Positions 25,077 to 33,731 of a DNA stretch of 36,801 nucleotides are shown piece by piece (positions within the stretch are counted from its first letter, which is position 1; every line of letters begins with the position of its first letter). The notes beneath the pieces are model-generated. The model was not told where the DNA came from. It saw only the letters and a program-made list of their open reading frames with translations, and did no database searches. The stretch is from Campylobacter sp. (lineage in GTDB: Bacteria; Campylobacterota; Campylobacteria; Campylobacterales; Campylobacteraceae), in assembly GCA_022511325.1 (NCBI GenBank), contig JAFLRU010000004.1:1-36801 (forward strand), given 5' to 3'. The translations under genes were made by a program, and so were the position numbers.

Positions 25077-25267
25077 ACGAAAGAGATGAATTTGAACAAG
25101 AAATGGATACAAAAAAAGAACTTTTAGAGCAATGTCAAAGCTCAAAAAACTTAAATTCTTGCTATAATTGTGCTGAACTTTTTGACTGCCTTACGCGTAA
25201 AGATTATGTCGATGCAGTTTATAATAGTATGTCTAAGGGTAAAACCGAAGGCGGATTTGATTTTTAA
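25073..25267 (+). CDS. small cysteine-containing protein of unknown function
   Basis: This 64-residue protein has a charged N-terminal helix, and four cysteines at 21, 30, 33 and 39 ([22 protein letters not shown]). The spacing C-x8-C-x2-C-x5-C could hold a metal ion or a cluster, or form disulfides. I do not recognise the family. C. jejuni carries a small hypothetical at this place. It overlaps fbp by four bases and precedes metG by eight, so it is part of this operon. Its conservation within an operon and good coding character support it as real. Confidence 0.8.
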   Translation: MNERDEFEQEMDTKKELLEQCQSSKNLNSCYNCAELFDCLTRKDYVDAVYNSMSKGKTEGGFDF

Positions 25268-25275
25268 GGAAAAAT

Positions 25276-27156
25276 ATGCGTTATATCACTACACCGATTT
25301 ATTATGTCAATGATGTGCCGCATTTAGGGCACGCTTATACAACCATAATTGCGGATACTTTAGCAAGATTTTATCGTTTGCAAGGTTTTAAAACTTGTCT
25401 TTTAACAGGAACAGATGAACACGGGCAAAAAATAGAACAAGCCGCAAAAGCAAGAAATTTCACTCCTAAAGAATACGCTGATACTATCAGCTCTGAATTT
25501 AAAAAACTTTGGGACTCATTTGAAATCAGCTATGATATTTACGCTAGAACAACAGATTTAAGACATATAGAATTTGTTAAGTCAATGTTCTTAAAAATGT
25601 GGAAAAAAGGAGATATATACAAAGATAAATATGAAGGATTTTATTGTATTTCTTGCGAAACTTTTTTCACTAAAACCCAACTTGTAAATGAAAATTGCTG
25701 TCCTGATTGTGGTAAAAAAACTGAACTTTTAAAAGAGGAAAGTTATTTTTTCAGACTTTCAAAATACCAAGATGCTATTTTAAAATGGTATGAAGAAGCA
25801 GACCCTATTTTGCCTAAAAACAAAAAAACTGAACTTATCAATTTCGTTCAAAGCGGCTTAAAAGACCTTTCTATAACAAGAACAAGTTTTGATTGGGGTA
25901 TAAAACTCCCTGATGAAATAAAAGATGAAAAACACATCATTTATGTATGGCTTGACGCACTTTTTATTTACATAAGTTCGCTTGATTATGGAACAAATGG
26001 AGAAAATGCAAAATTTTGGCCTGCTCATTTGCACTTAGTGGGTAAAGACATTTTGCGTTTTCACGCCATTTATTGGCCTGCTTTTTTAATGAGTGTTGAT
26101 TTACCTTTACCTAAATTTATAGGAGCTCACGGCTGGTGGACTAAAGACGGCGAAAAAATGAGTAAATCTAAAGGCAATGTTATAAAACCTAAAGAAGTTG
26201 CAGATACTTATGGCTTGGAAACTTTTAGATATTTTTTATTGCGTGAAGTGCCTTTTGGAAATGATGGAGACTTTAGCGAAGCTGTGCTGATAAACCGCAT
26301 AAACTCCGAACTTAGCAATGAATTTGGAAATTTGCTTAGTCGCATTATAGGAATGAGCTCGAAATATTCAAATGGTATAATTTCAAATGAAGGAATTTTA
26401 GAAAATTTCAAAGCTGAACTTGATTTAGCGCAGAAATATCTTGAAGATTCCATAGCTTTTTTAGAAAATTTGCAACCTAATCGCTATTTAGAAGAACTTT
26501 TTAAGGCTTTAGGTATTGCGAATTTAAGCATTGCTAAGTATGAACCTTGGAATTTAATCAAAAAAGGTGAAGAGAAAAAAGCTAATGCTTTGGTTGGACT
26601 CTGTGCAAATATTTTGGCTAAAGTAAGTATCTTGCTAAGCCCTACCCTACCAAAAAGCACGCAAAAAGTTGCACAGGCTTTAAATTTTGAGATTAGCACA
26701 AATACCTATCAAGCTTTAATCCTAGAAAAAAAGCTTTCAAATTTTAAAGCAAATGCGTGGGAAGCTTTATTTACTAAGATTGAAAAACCGCTTTTAGCCA
26801 CAAAAACCCCACCGCAACAAGAGCAAGAACAAAAAATCAAAATTGATGATTTTGCTAAAATTGAAATCAAAGTTGCTACGGTAAAAGCTTGCGAAAATAT
26901 AGAAGGAAGCGAAAAGCTCTTAAAATTTCAGCTTGAACTTGAAAATGGGGAGTTAAGACAGGTTCTTTCAGGTATAGCAAAACATTATAAGGCAGACGAG
27001 CTTGTCGGTAAGCAAGTGTGCGTTATTACCAATCTTAAGAAAGCCAAAATTTTTGGCTACGAAAGTGATGGTATGATACTTTCAGCTAAAAGTGGAGACA
27101 AACTTGTGTTAATAGGTCCTAATGAGCTTGTATTAAATGGCTCAACGATAGGCTAG
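25276..27156 (+). CDS. metG: methionyl-tRNA synthetase
   Basis: This 626-residue class I synthetase charges initiator and elongator tRNA-Met. HLGH is at 16-19 in PIYYVNDVPHLGHAYTT, and KMSKS at 294-298 in GEKMSKSKGNVIKP. The connective peptide carries CISC and CCPDC zinc knuckles. From about residue 525 a C-terminal EMAP-II-like tRNA-binding domain follows (FAKIEIKVATVKACENIEG, then GKQVCVITNLKKAKIFGYES). The ribosome site AAGGA is well placed. It lies between the small Cys gene and a hypothetical gene that begins one base after its stop. Confidence 0.97.
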   Translation: MRYITTPIYYVNDVPHLGHAYTTIIADTLARFYRLQGFKTCLLTGTDEHGQKIEQAAKARNFTPKEYADTISSEFKKLWDSFEISYDIYARTTDLRHIEFVKSMFLKMWKKGDIYKDKYEGFYCISCETFFTKTQLVNENCCPDCGKKTELLKEESYFFRLSKYQDAILKWYEEADPILPKNKKTELINFVQSGLKDLSITRTSFDWGIKLPDEIKDEKHIIYVWLDALFIYISSLDYGTNGENAKFWPAHLHLVGKDILRFHAIYWPAFLMSVDLPLPKFIGAHGWWTKDGEKMSKSKGNVIKPKEVADTYGLETFRYFLLREVPFGNDGDFSEAVLINRINSELSNEFGNLLSRIIGMSSKYSNGIISNEGILENFKAELDLAQKYLEDSIAFLENLQPNRYLEELFKALGIANLSIAKYEPWNLIKKGEEKKANALVGLCANILAKVSILLSPTLPKSTQKVAQALNFEISTNTYQALILEKKLSNFKANAWEALFTKIEKPLLATKTPPQQEQEQKIKIDDFAKIEIKVATVKACENIEGSEKLLKFQLELENGELRQVLSGIAKHYKADELVGKQVCVITNLKKAKIFGYESDGMILSAKSGDKLVLIGPNELVLNGSTIG

Positions 27157-27157
27157 A

Positions 27158-28105
27158 ATGAATATTAGCAATCTTAGCGAACTCTTAAATGCTTTAGTGA
27201 TTAATGAAGGAAGCACTTTAAGTGTTGGCGGATTTGCTCTAAATTTAAATGAGGTTAAATCAAGCTTTGCATTTTTTTCTAACACCCAAGATGAAGTAGA
27301 AGAAGCAATAAAAAAAGGAGCTTTTGTTGTAATTTCTGATCAAAATATCAAAATTACAGATTTAGAAGTCTTTTATCTTAAAGTTGAAAATTTAGAAAAT
27401 GCACTTTTTAGACTTTTGCGTTTTTTATGCGAAAATAAAGAACTTCATTTTTTGCTTACAAATCACAACGAATTTAATTTTTCAAAGGCTTTTTATTTTA
27501 AAATTTTAAGTGGAAATGTTTTTTTAGATTTTGAGCTTTTAAGCAAAGCAAAAAAGGGAGACTTTTTTTGCTTTTATGATGAAAACTATCTCTTAAAATT
27601 CTGCGTTCATTATGAAAAATTGAAAGAGGTTTCTTATACAATTTTAAATCACTCAAGTTTATTTTATACAAGCTTAATTTGCGAAGATTTATATTTCAAA
27701 AATCTTAATTTTCCTTTTATTTATGCAGAATTTTTTGCTAAATTTATAGCCTTTTTAAAAGAAAAAAAAATAAAACTTGACTTTAATACAAATAAATTAG
27801 ATTTTTTTAAAATTTATTTTGTAAATGAAACTATGCAAATTACGAAATTTGGAGGAAGTTCTAAAACTTTTATTTTGGTCTTTAACGAAATGGATTTTGA
27901 ATTTTTTGAGCAAAATTGCAAAGACATAAAGGGTTTTAAAAGTTCTAGAAAAAATTCTCTTTTTTGTGATTTTTCTTATAATAAAATTGAGGATTTAAAA
28001 AATTTTAAATCTTATACTCATTGTCTTGTTTTAGCAGATAATGAAGAGGATTTTTTAAACTCTTTTAATCCTAAAAAAGAAAAAGAGCCAAGTTTATTTG
28101 ATTAA
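27158..28105 (+). CDS. conserved hypothetical protein, Mur-ligase-like N-terminus
   Basis: This 315-residue protein is cytoplasmic by appearance. Residues about 15-75 (FALNLNEVKSSFAFFSNTQ, then EEAIKKGAFVVISD) resemble the N-terminal domain of MurE or MurF ligases. The central and C-terminal parts are rich in Phe, Lys and Asn, and lack the GTxGKT-type ATP loop, so ligase activity is unlikely. It starts one base after the metG stop and is the last gene of the operon. An eight-A run near 27763 lies in the coding sequence. It may be a degenerate or repurposed Mur-like protein; this is a weak resemblance judged by eye. Confidence 0.7.
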   Translation: MNISNLSELLNALVINEGSTLSVGGFALNLNEVKSSFAFFSNTQDEVEEAIKKGAFVVISDQNIKITDLEVFYLKVENLENALFRLLRFLCENKELHFLLTNHNEFNFSKAFYFKILSGNVFLDFELLSKAKKGDFFCFYDENYLLKFCVHYEKLKEVSYTILNHSSLFYTSLICEDLYFKNLNFPFIYAEFFAKFIAFLKEKKIKLDFNTNKLDFFKIYFVNETMQITKFGGSSKTFILVFNEMDFEFFEQNCKDIKGFKSSRKNSLFCDFSYNKIEDLKNFKSYTHCLVLADNEEDFLNSFNPKKEKEPSLFD

Positions 28106-28122
28106 GAGGAGAATTTATTTAG

Positions 28123-28631
28123 AATTTTTCCCTCATAATAAAAATTCAATGCCTGATTATTTTAAAAGATGAAAGCGAATATCTTAGATTTTTCTTACAA
28201 GAAAGAACGCTAAAAATTTACTCAAAAAAGTTAAAATTGCCCATTTTTTAATTGTCCTAAGCCATAGAATACAAGCTTGGCCTACGATGATAAAATATTC
28301 CAAAAGCAAACAAGGTTACTTAAACTTTCTTTTACACTTGCTAAAATAGCTATTAAATACAAAATTGCAAAGATAATTTATGAAATTTTAAGTTTTTATC
28401 ATCCAAAATTTAGAAGCGACATTGTAGAACAAATTTTACAAAGATATAAAAATTACTCTGAAATACTTAATGCTAAGGAGTATTTAAGTTATAGATTTGG
28501 AGTTAGCACTCATTAAAGCACATAAAACTTGGTATAAAGGTGGTATATTAAACTTTTTAAAGAACTTAAAGGCAATAAAAAAGATTTTATATGATAAAAG
28601 AAACCATTTGCTTAAACTAAATTTAAATTAA
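28123..28631 (+). pseudogene. decayed gene in three frames between the metG operon and ogt
   Basis: This 500-base gap holds three consecutive reading-frame fragments. The first (28123-28251) includes LKDESEYLRFFLQERTLKIY. The second (28277-28516) has only a TTG without ribosome site and includes SFTLAKIAIKYKIAKII and LNAKEYLSYRFGV. The third (about 28506-28631), one frame over, includes ALIKAHKTWYKGG. Moving one base near 28503 joins the last two as YRFGVALIKAHKTWYKGG, a fluent protein. Tails of this kind remind me of variable Campylobacter surface-carbohydrate transferases, but I am unsure. The remnant runs into the 3' end of ogt. It is probably a relic of an acquired or lost accessory gene. 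Confidence 0.6.
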
Positions 28632-29076
28632 TCCCCTCAAGTTTAAGCAAAAATTTCTTAATTTCCAAACCTCCGCTATATCCTCCAAGTCCTTTACTTG
28701 CCACAACTCTATGACAAGGGATAAAAATAGGAAGTTCATTTTTAGAATTTGCATTTCCAACAGCACGAAAAGCATTTTTATGCCCTATTTTTTCAGAAAT
28801 TTGCTTATAACTTGCGACTTTACCATAAGGAATTTGAATCAAAGCTCTATAAACTTTTTGCTCAAATTCACTTCCTTGAATCTTTAAAGGAGTCTTAAAA
28901 ATCTTTAACTTCCCTAAAAAATAAAGTTCAAGTTCTTTTTTAGCAAATTCCAAAAGTTCGCAAGTTTTTTCTTCTGCTTCTTTTTTCTCCTCATAAAAAT
29001 CAAGTTTTATAAGAAATTTTCCATCACTGTGTAAAGATAAGTAACACATAGGAGATTTATAATAAAGTTTAAACAT
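28612..29076 (-). CDS. ogt: methylated-DNA-[protein]-cysteine S-methyltransferase
   Basis: This 154-residue repair protein removes alkyl groups from O6-alkylguanine in DNA and transfers them to its own cysteine. The acceptor site is FIPCHRVVASKG, followed by the LGGYSGGLEIKKFLL loop. The DNA-binding helix region IPYGKVASYKQISEKIG and the Arg finger in NAFRAVGNANS are present. Length matches Ogt, without the Ada N-terminal part. A strong AAAGGA ribosome site precedes the ATG at 29076. It is divergent from acnB, and its -10 box overlaps that of acnB. Its last bases overlap the decayed gene. Confidence 0.95.
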   Translation of the reverse strand: MFKLYYKSPMCYLSLHSDGKFLIKLDFYEEKKEAEEKTCELLEFAKKELELYFLGKLKIFKTPLKIQGSEFEQKVYRALIQIPYGKVASYKQISEKIGHKNAFRAVGNANSKNELPIFIPCHRVVASKGLGGYSGGLEIKKFLLKLEGINLNLV

Positions 29077-29095
29077 TTTTTATCCTTTTACTTGC

Positions 29096-29105
29096 TATAA
29101 TTATA
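29096..29105. promoter_or_regulatory. palindromic shared -10 box for divergent ogt and acnB
   Basis: TATAATTATA is a perfect ten-base palindrome. It reads TATAAT at 29096-29101 on the plus strand (with TTGC before it) for acnB, and TATAAT at 29100-29105 on the minus strand for ogt. Predicted starts would lie near 29108 and 29093, giving leaders of about 23 and 17 bases. Confidence 0.6.
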
Positions 29106-29130
29106 CAAAAATTTTAAAAAGGGGTAGAAG

Positions 29131-31677
29131 ATGTCTTTTATACAAGAATACAATAAACTAGTCGAAGAAAGAAAGGCTTTAGGTGTTCCTCCCTTGCCTT
29201 TGAATGCAGCTCAAACTAAAGAACTTTGCGAGTTGCTTAAAACAAACAATGATGAGGAATTAGCCAAACTTTTACAAGAAAGGGTTAGTCCGGGTGTTGA
29301 TGATGCAGCCTTAGTTAAATGCGAATTTTTAGATGGAATTTTAAAAGGTAAAATCAAAGCTGCTAATATTGACAAAAAAAGAGCTTTATCTATGCTTGAA
29401 ACAATGCTAGGCGGATACAATGTAAAAGTTTTAATCGAAGCTTTAAAACAAGAAGATACCGCTAAAGACGCTGCAGAAGTACTTAAAAATATCATTTTCG
29501 TTCACGATGATTTTCACACCATAGCTGAACTTAGCAAAAGCAATCCTCACGCTAAAGCAGTAATTGAAAGTTGGGCAAATGCTGAATGGTTTTTAAAGAA
29601 AGATAAATTACCTGAAACTATAAAATGTGTTGTATTTAAAGTCGCAGGTGAAACCAATACCGACGATTTAAGTCCAGCTGGAGATGCTTTCACAAGAAGT
29701 GATATTCCTTTGCACGCTAATGCTATGCTTAAAGTGCGTCAAACAGGTTCTTTAGAAAAAATTAAAGAACTTAAAAAGAAAGGTTTAGAAGTTGCTTATG
29801 TGGGCGATGTTGTAGGAACTGGCTCAAGTAGAAAATCTGCGATAAATTCCATACAATGGCATTTAGGGAAAGAAATCAAAGGAGTTCCAAACAAACATAG
29901 CGGTGGTATTGTGATAGGTTCAACCATAGCTCCGATTTTCTTTAATACCGCACAAGATAGTGGAGCTTTGCCAATCATTTGTGATGTAACAGGACTTGAA
30001 ATGGGAGATGAGTTTGAAATTCACCCTTATGAAGGAAAAATCATCAAACATGGAAAAAGTATTGCTGAGTTTAAACTCACTCCAAATACAATTTTAGACG
30101 AAGTTAGAGCGGGTGGAAGAATCCCACTTATCATCGGTCGTGGGCTTTGTGCAAAAGCAAGAGAATTTTTAGGACTTGAAGCAGAAAAAATCTTCATCAA
30201 ACCAGAACAACCAAAAGAAAGTAAAGGCGGTTACACTCTTGCTCAAAAAATGCTAGGACGTGCTTGTGGAGTTGAAGGCGTGCGTCCGGGTATGTATATA
30301 GAACCTAGAACTCTAACCGTTGGTTCTCAAGATACTACAGGTCCTATGACTAGAGACGAGATTAAAGAACTTGCAAGTCTTGGATTTAATGCGGATTTTG
30401 TAATGCAAAGCTTTTGCCATACTGCAGCTTATCCAAAGGTAAGTGATTCTAATTTACATCAAACTTTGCCGGGCTTTATGACAAGTCGTGGTGGGGTAAG
30501 TTTAAAACCGGGAGATGGCGTAATTCACTCTTGGCTTAACCGCTTTGTATTGCCTGATACAGTAGGAACAGGTGGAGATTCTCATACAAGATTTCCTATC
30601 GGAATTTCTTTTCCAGCAGGAAGCGGTTTAGTTGCGTTTGCAGCTGTAACAGGTTCTATGCCTTTAAATGTTCCAGAAAGTGTTTTAGTGCGTTTTAGTG
30701 GAGAACTTCAACCAGGAATTACTCTTAGGGACCTTGTTAATGCGATTCCTTATTATGCTATCAAACAAGGACAACTTACTGTTGAAAAGAAAAACAAGAA
30801 AAATATCTTTGCAGGTAAAGTTTTAGAGATTGAAGGTTTGCCAAATTTAAAAGTCGAACAAGCTTTTGAACTTAGTGATGCAAGTGCTGAAAGAAGTGCA
30901 GCAGCTTGTAGTGTAGATTTAAGCGTTGAAAGTGTAAGCGAATATATACGTTCCAATATTTCTTTGATTGAAGCAATGATTGAAGCAGGATATGAAAATA
31001 AAGCCACTCTTGCAAGAAGAGCAGATAAAATGCGTGAATGGCTTAAAAATCCTACTCTTTTAAGAGCGGATAAAGACGCAAACTATGCTTATGTAATTGA
31101 TATTAATCTTAATGATGTAAAAGAACCGATTTTAGCTTGCCCAAATGACCCTGATGATGTGGCAACTTTAAGTGAAATTCTAAAGGATAGCAACAGACCA
31201 AAAAATATTGATGAAGTTTTCGTTGGTTCTTGTATGACAAATATAGGACATTATAGAGCTTTGGGTGAAATTTTAAAAGATAAAGGTATGTTAAAAACAA
31301 GACTTTGGGTTGTGCCTCCAACAAAAATGGATAAAGCTGAACTTACTAAAGAAGGATATTATAGTATCTTTGGTGCAGCAGGTGCTAGAATTGAAGTTCC
31401 GGGTTGTTCTTTGTGTATGGGAAATCAAGCAAGAGTCAATGATGGAGCTGTAGTTTTCTCAACTTCAACAAGAAATTTTGACAATCGTATGGGAATGGGT
31501 GCAAAAGTCTATTTAGGAAGTGCTGAACTTGCTGCAGTTTGTGCATTGCTTGGTAAAATTCCTAGTAAAGAAGAATATCTACAAATTGTAAAAGACAAGC
31601 TTAGTGATGAGAAAAAGGCTAATATTTATAGATATTTAAATTTCAATCAAATTGAGAATTTTAAACTAGCTAATTAG
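29131..31677 (+). CDS. acnB: bifunctional aconitate hydratase B
   Basis: This 848-residue iron-sulfur enzyme isomerises citrate to isocitrate and may also hydrate 2-methylisocitrate-type substrates. The cluster ligands are Cys701 in [13 protein letters not shown] and Cys759 and Cys762 in [12 protein letters not shown]. The N-terminal HEAT-like domain (residues 1-160) and the swivel domain ([20 protein letters not shown], near 170) come before the catalytic core, which is the order specific to Acn[20 protein letters not shown] is also present. The ribosome site is AAGGGG. In the epsilon group AcnB is the sole aconitase and apo-AcnB can bind mRNA, as shown in relatives. It is monocistronic, with a palindromic hairpin after it. 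Confidence 0.97.
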   Translation: MSFIQEYNKLVEERKALGVPPLPLNAAQTKELCELLKTNNDEELAKLLQERVSPGVDDAALVKCEFLDGILKGKIKAANIDKKRALSMLETMLGGYNVKVLIEALKQEDTAKDAAEVLKNIIFVHDDFHTIAELSKSNPHAKAVIESWANAEWFLKKDKLPETIKCVVFKVAGETNTDDLSPAGDAFTRSDIPLHANAMLKVRQTGSLEKIKELKKKGLEVAYVGDVVGTGSSRKSAINSIQWHLGKEIKGVPNKHSGGIVIGSTIAPIFFNTAQDSGALPIICDVTGLEMGDEFEIHPYEGKIIKHGKSIAEFKLTPNTILDEVRAGGRIPLIIGRGLCAKAREFLGLEAEKIFIKPEQPKESKGGYTLAQKMLGRACGVEGVRPGMYIEPRTLTVGSQDTTGPMTRDEIKELASLGFNADFVMQSFCHTAAYPKVSDSNLHQTLPGFMTSRGGVSLKPGDGVIHSWLNRFVLPDTVGTGGDSHTRFPIGISFPAGSGLVAFAAVTGSMPLNVPESVLVRFSGELQPGITLRDLVNAIPYYAIKQGQLTVEKKNKKNIFAGKVLEIEGLPNLKVEQAFELSDASAERSAAACSVDLSVESVSEYIRSNISLIEAMIEAGYENKATLARRADKMREWLKNPTLLRADKDANYAYVIDINLNDVKEPILACPNDPDDVATLSEILKDSNRPKNIDEVFVGSCMTNIGHYRALGEILKDKGMLKTRLWVVPPTKMDKAELTKEGYYSIFGAAGARIEVPGCSLCMGNQARVNDGAVVFSTSTRNFDNRMGMGAKVYLGSAELAAVCALLGKIPSKEEYLQIVKDKLSDEKKANIYRYLNFNQIENFKLAN

Positions 31678-31700
31678 TCAAATTTTAAAATTTTGGCTAA
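31674..31700 (+). terminator. near-palindromic hairpin after acnB
   Basis: TTAGTCAAATTTT (31674-31686) and AAAATTTTGGCTAA (31687-31700) form a long near-perfect inverted repeat starting at the acnB stop codon. Without a T-run, and with a possible -10 box just after it, termination may be partial. Confidence 0.4.
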
Positions 31701-31724
31701 ATAATAAAAAATTTGAGGTGAAAA

Positions 31725-32972
31725 TTGAGATTTTTACTATTTCTTAGCTTATGCTTTGTATTTTGCTTAGCCGAGGAGCAAATGAGCTGCGATTACATCA
31801 AGGCTCATCAAGAAACTTTTTTTAAAAATAATCCTGATTTAAATCAGGATTTGCTTAACACTATTTCTAGCTGTGAAGATTCTTTAAAAAATCAAAAATT
31901 CACAAAAAAACTCTACGAACTTGCTAATGAAATTCGTGGAAATAACAGCATTTGTTCGGGAATTTCTTATTTGCCAAAATTGCTTAATTTTGATTATTTA
32001 CTTTTAGAAATTCCTCTTGATCCTATAAGTTATCAAAAGACACTTGACACTCCTCAAAATTTAGAAAAAAAATACAATGAACTTAGGGCTTATTTTAGAT
32101 ATTGGGCTTATCAAAGTATAGGAAATTTTAGACTTCATCGTGCCTTTTGGCAAGAGTACAATAATGCTATTGAGCCTTTAAAAATCTATTTTCAAACTCA
32201 TTTTAACTTCGATGAAGGAAGTAATATTTATTATACTTCAAATGCTTTAAATGAGTTTTTAAACTGGGCTGTTGGGGAGACTAAAATTTTTAGAGATATT
32301 TCGCCACTTTCGCAAATCGTAGCAAATAAAAATTATAACAGCATTCGTTTGCAAGATTATATCTACACAAACAATCCTTCGAGAGCTGAACTTACTCTTG
32401 CTTTAAGAGCAGCCTTACTTAATCAAAGGGACTCTGAAATTTTAGAACTTCTTTTAAAATTTGGGGCTAGACTTGATGAGGGTTATGAAAGTGCGATTTT
32501 TTATGCCTTAGAAAATTATGAAAATACCAAATTTTTGATAGAAAAAGGAGCAGATGTCAATCAAGCTAATGGTTTTGGTAAAACTCCGCTTTTTTACGCT
32601 ATAGAATTTGGAGATAAAAAAATCATTGAACTTCTTATAGAAAATGGAGCCAATGTCAATCAAAAATACATCAATAATAATGAAAAACTAGCTTTAAGTG
32701 CAAATGTTGGAAAAGAACTCCCCTATTTTATCACTTTTTGTTCTTTAGAACACACTTCTAAAAATATTTTAATGCAAGCTGCAGCTTATGGTGATACTGA
32801 AATTTTAAAACTTCTTGTTAGCAAAGGAGCAAGTCTTTTTGATGTTGATGATTTAGGATTTAATGCTTTAGATTTTGCTTTAGCAACTCATAAAGATGAA
32901 AATGCAAAATACCTAAAATCTTTAGGATTAAAGGCAAATGAAAATTTATTTTACGGAGGAAGCTTAGAATGA
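31725..32972 (+). CDS. exported ankyrin-repeat protein (TTG start)
   Basis: This 415-residue protein has a signal peptide at residues 1-16 (FLLFLSLCFVFCLAEE), so it is probably periplasmic. Residues about 225-405 contain ankyrin repeats: NTKFLIEKGADVNQANGFGK, TPLFYAIEFGDKKIIELLIE, NGANVNQ, and later AAAYGDTEILKLLVSKGA. The N-terminal half is not a known domain to me. The start is TTG at 31725 with a GAGGTG ribosome site; the next ATG is inside the mature part (residue 20, EEQMSC) and would lose the signal. Ankyrin repeats bind proteins. The partner is unknown. It overlaps the SDR gene by four bases. Confidence 0.9.
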   Translation: MRFLLFLSLCFVFCLAEEQMSCDYIKAHQETFFKNNPDLNQDLLNTISSCEDSLKNQKFTKKLYELANEIRGNNSICSGISYLPKLLNFDYLLLEIPLDPISYQKTLDTPQNLEKKYNELRAYFRYWAYQSIGNFRLHRAFWQEYNNAIEPLKIYFQTHFNFDEGSNIYYTSNALNEFLNWAVGETKIFRDISPLSQIVANKNYNSIRLQDYIYTNNPSRAELTLALRAALLNQRDSEILELLLKFGARLDEGYESAIFYALENYENTKFLIEKGADVNQANGFGKTPLFYAIEFGDKKIIELLIENGANVNQKYINNNEKLALSANVGKELPYFITFCSLEHTSKNILMQAAAYGDTEILKLLVSKGASLFDVDDLGFNALDFALATHKDENAKYLKSLGLKANENLFYGGSLE

Positions 32973-33715
32973 AAAGTGCTTTAGTAACAGGAGCAAGTTC
33001 TGGTTTTGGAAAATCTTGTGTTAAAGCTTTAATCGAAGAAGGTTTCAAAGTGGTTGCTCTTGCAAGACGCAAAGAAAGACTTGAAGCTTTAAAAGCTGAA
33101 TTTAAAGATAAAATTCATATCCTAAACCTTGATGTTCGCAATCAAGAAGAAGTTTTTAAAGCCATAGAAAATTTACCCGACGAATTTAAAGAACTCGAAC
33201 TTTTACTTAACAACGCAGGTTTGGCACTTGAACAAAAAGAATTCGATGATTTAAGTCTTGATGATATTAATACTATGGTGGATACAAATATTAAAGGTTT
33301 CTTATATGTAGCAAGAGCTGTTATTCCATTGCTTCGCAAGCAAAAAAGTGCTTATATCTTTAATATAGGCTCGGTTGCAGGAAGAAATCCTTATTTTGGC
33401 GGGAATGTATATTGTGGCACTAAAGCCTTTGTAGGGCAATTTTCTTTGGCTTTAAGAAATGATTTAAGAGGAAGCAATATTAAAGTAACTAATATCGCTC
33501 CGGGACTTTGTAAAACTGAATTTAGCGAAGTTCGTTTTAAAGGAGATAAACAAAAAGCTGACGCACTTTATGAAAATACTAAATTTATCAGTGCTGAAGA
33601 CATTGCAAAAGTTTTAATTGCTCTTATTAAGCTACCAAGTCATATTAATGTCAATGAAATTGAACTTATGCCTGTTACTCAAACTTGGAATGGTTTTCAT
33701 ATAGAAAAAATTTAA
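32969..33715 (+). CDS. short-chain dehydrogenase/reductase (YdfG-like)
   Basis: This 248-residue oxidoreductase has a classical SDR fold. The cofactor loop TGASSGFG is at 7-14, an Arg-rich segment ALARRKERLEAL follows beta-2 and favours NADP, NNAGLAL is present, the catalytic Ser is in NIGSVAGR, and the Tyr148-Lys152 pair is in VYCGTKAF. The nearest family by eye is YdfG (3-hydroxy acid dehydrogenase, for example serine or malonic semialdehyde), supported by PGLCKTEFSEVRFKGD and NEIELMPVTQ near the end. The physiological substrate here is unknown. It is coupled to the ankyrin gene by ATGA overlap and followed after 16 bases by the antiporter. Confidence 0.92.
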   Translation: MKSALVTGASSGFGKSCVKALIEEGFKVVALARRKERLEALKAEFKDKIHILNLDVRNQEEVFKAIENLPDEFKELELLLNNAGLALEQKEFDDLSLDDINTMVDTNIKGFLYVARAVIPLLRKQKSAYIFNIGSVAGRNPYFGGNVYCGTKAFVGQFSLALRNDLRGSNIKVTNIAPGLCKTEFSEVRFKGDKQKADALYENTKFISAEDIAKVLIALIKLPSHINVNEIELMPVTQTWNGFHIEKI

Positions 33716-33731
33716 TTTTAAAGAATATCTG

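Noticed and set aside
28277-28516. A 79-residue intact gene
   Set aside because: TTG start without ribosome site, and the protein reads on sensibly in another frame after its stop, so I treat it as part of a decayed gene.
30753-31324. Long antisense frames over acnB
   Set aside because: These are mirror frames caused by codon bias of a highly conserved gene; no starts with ribosome sites and no family match.
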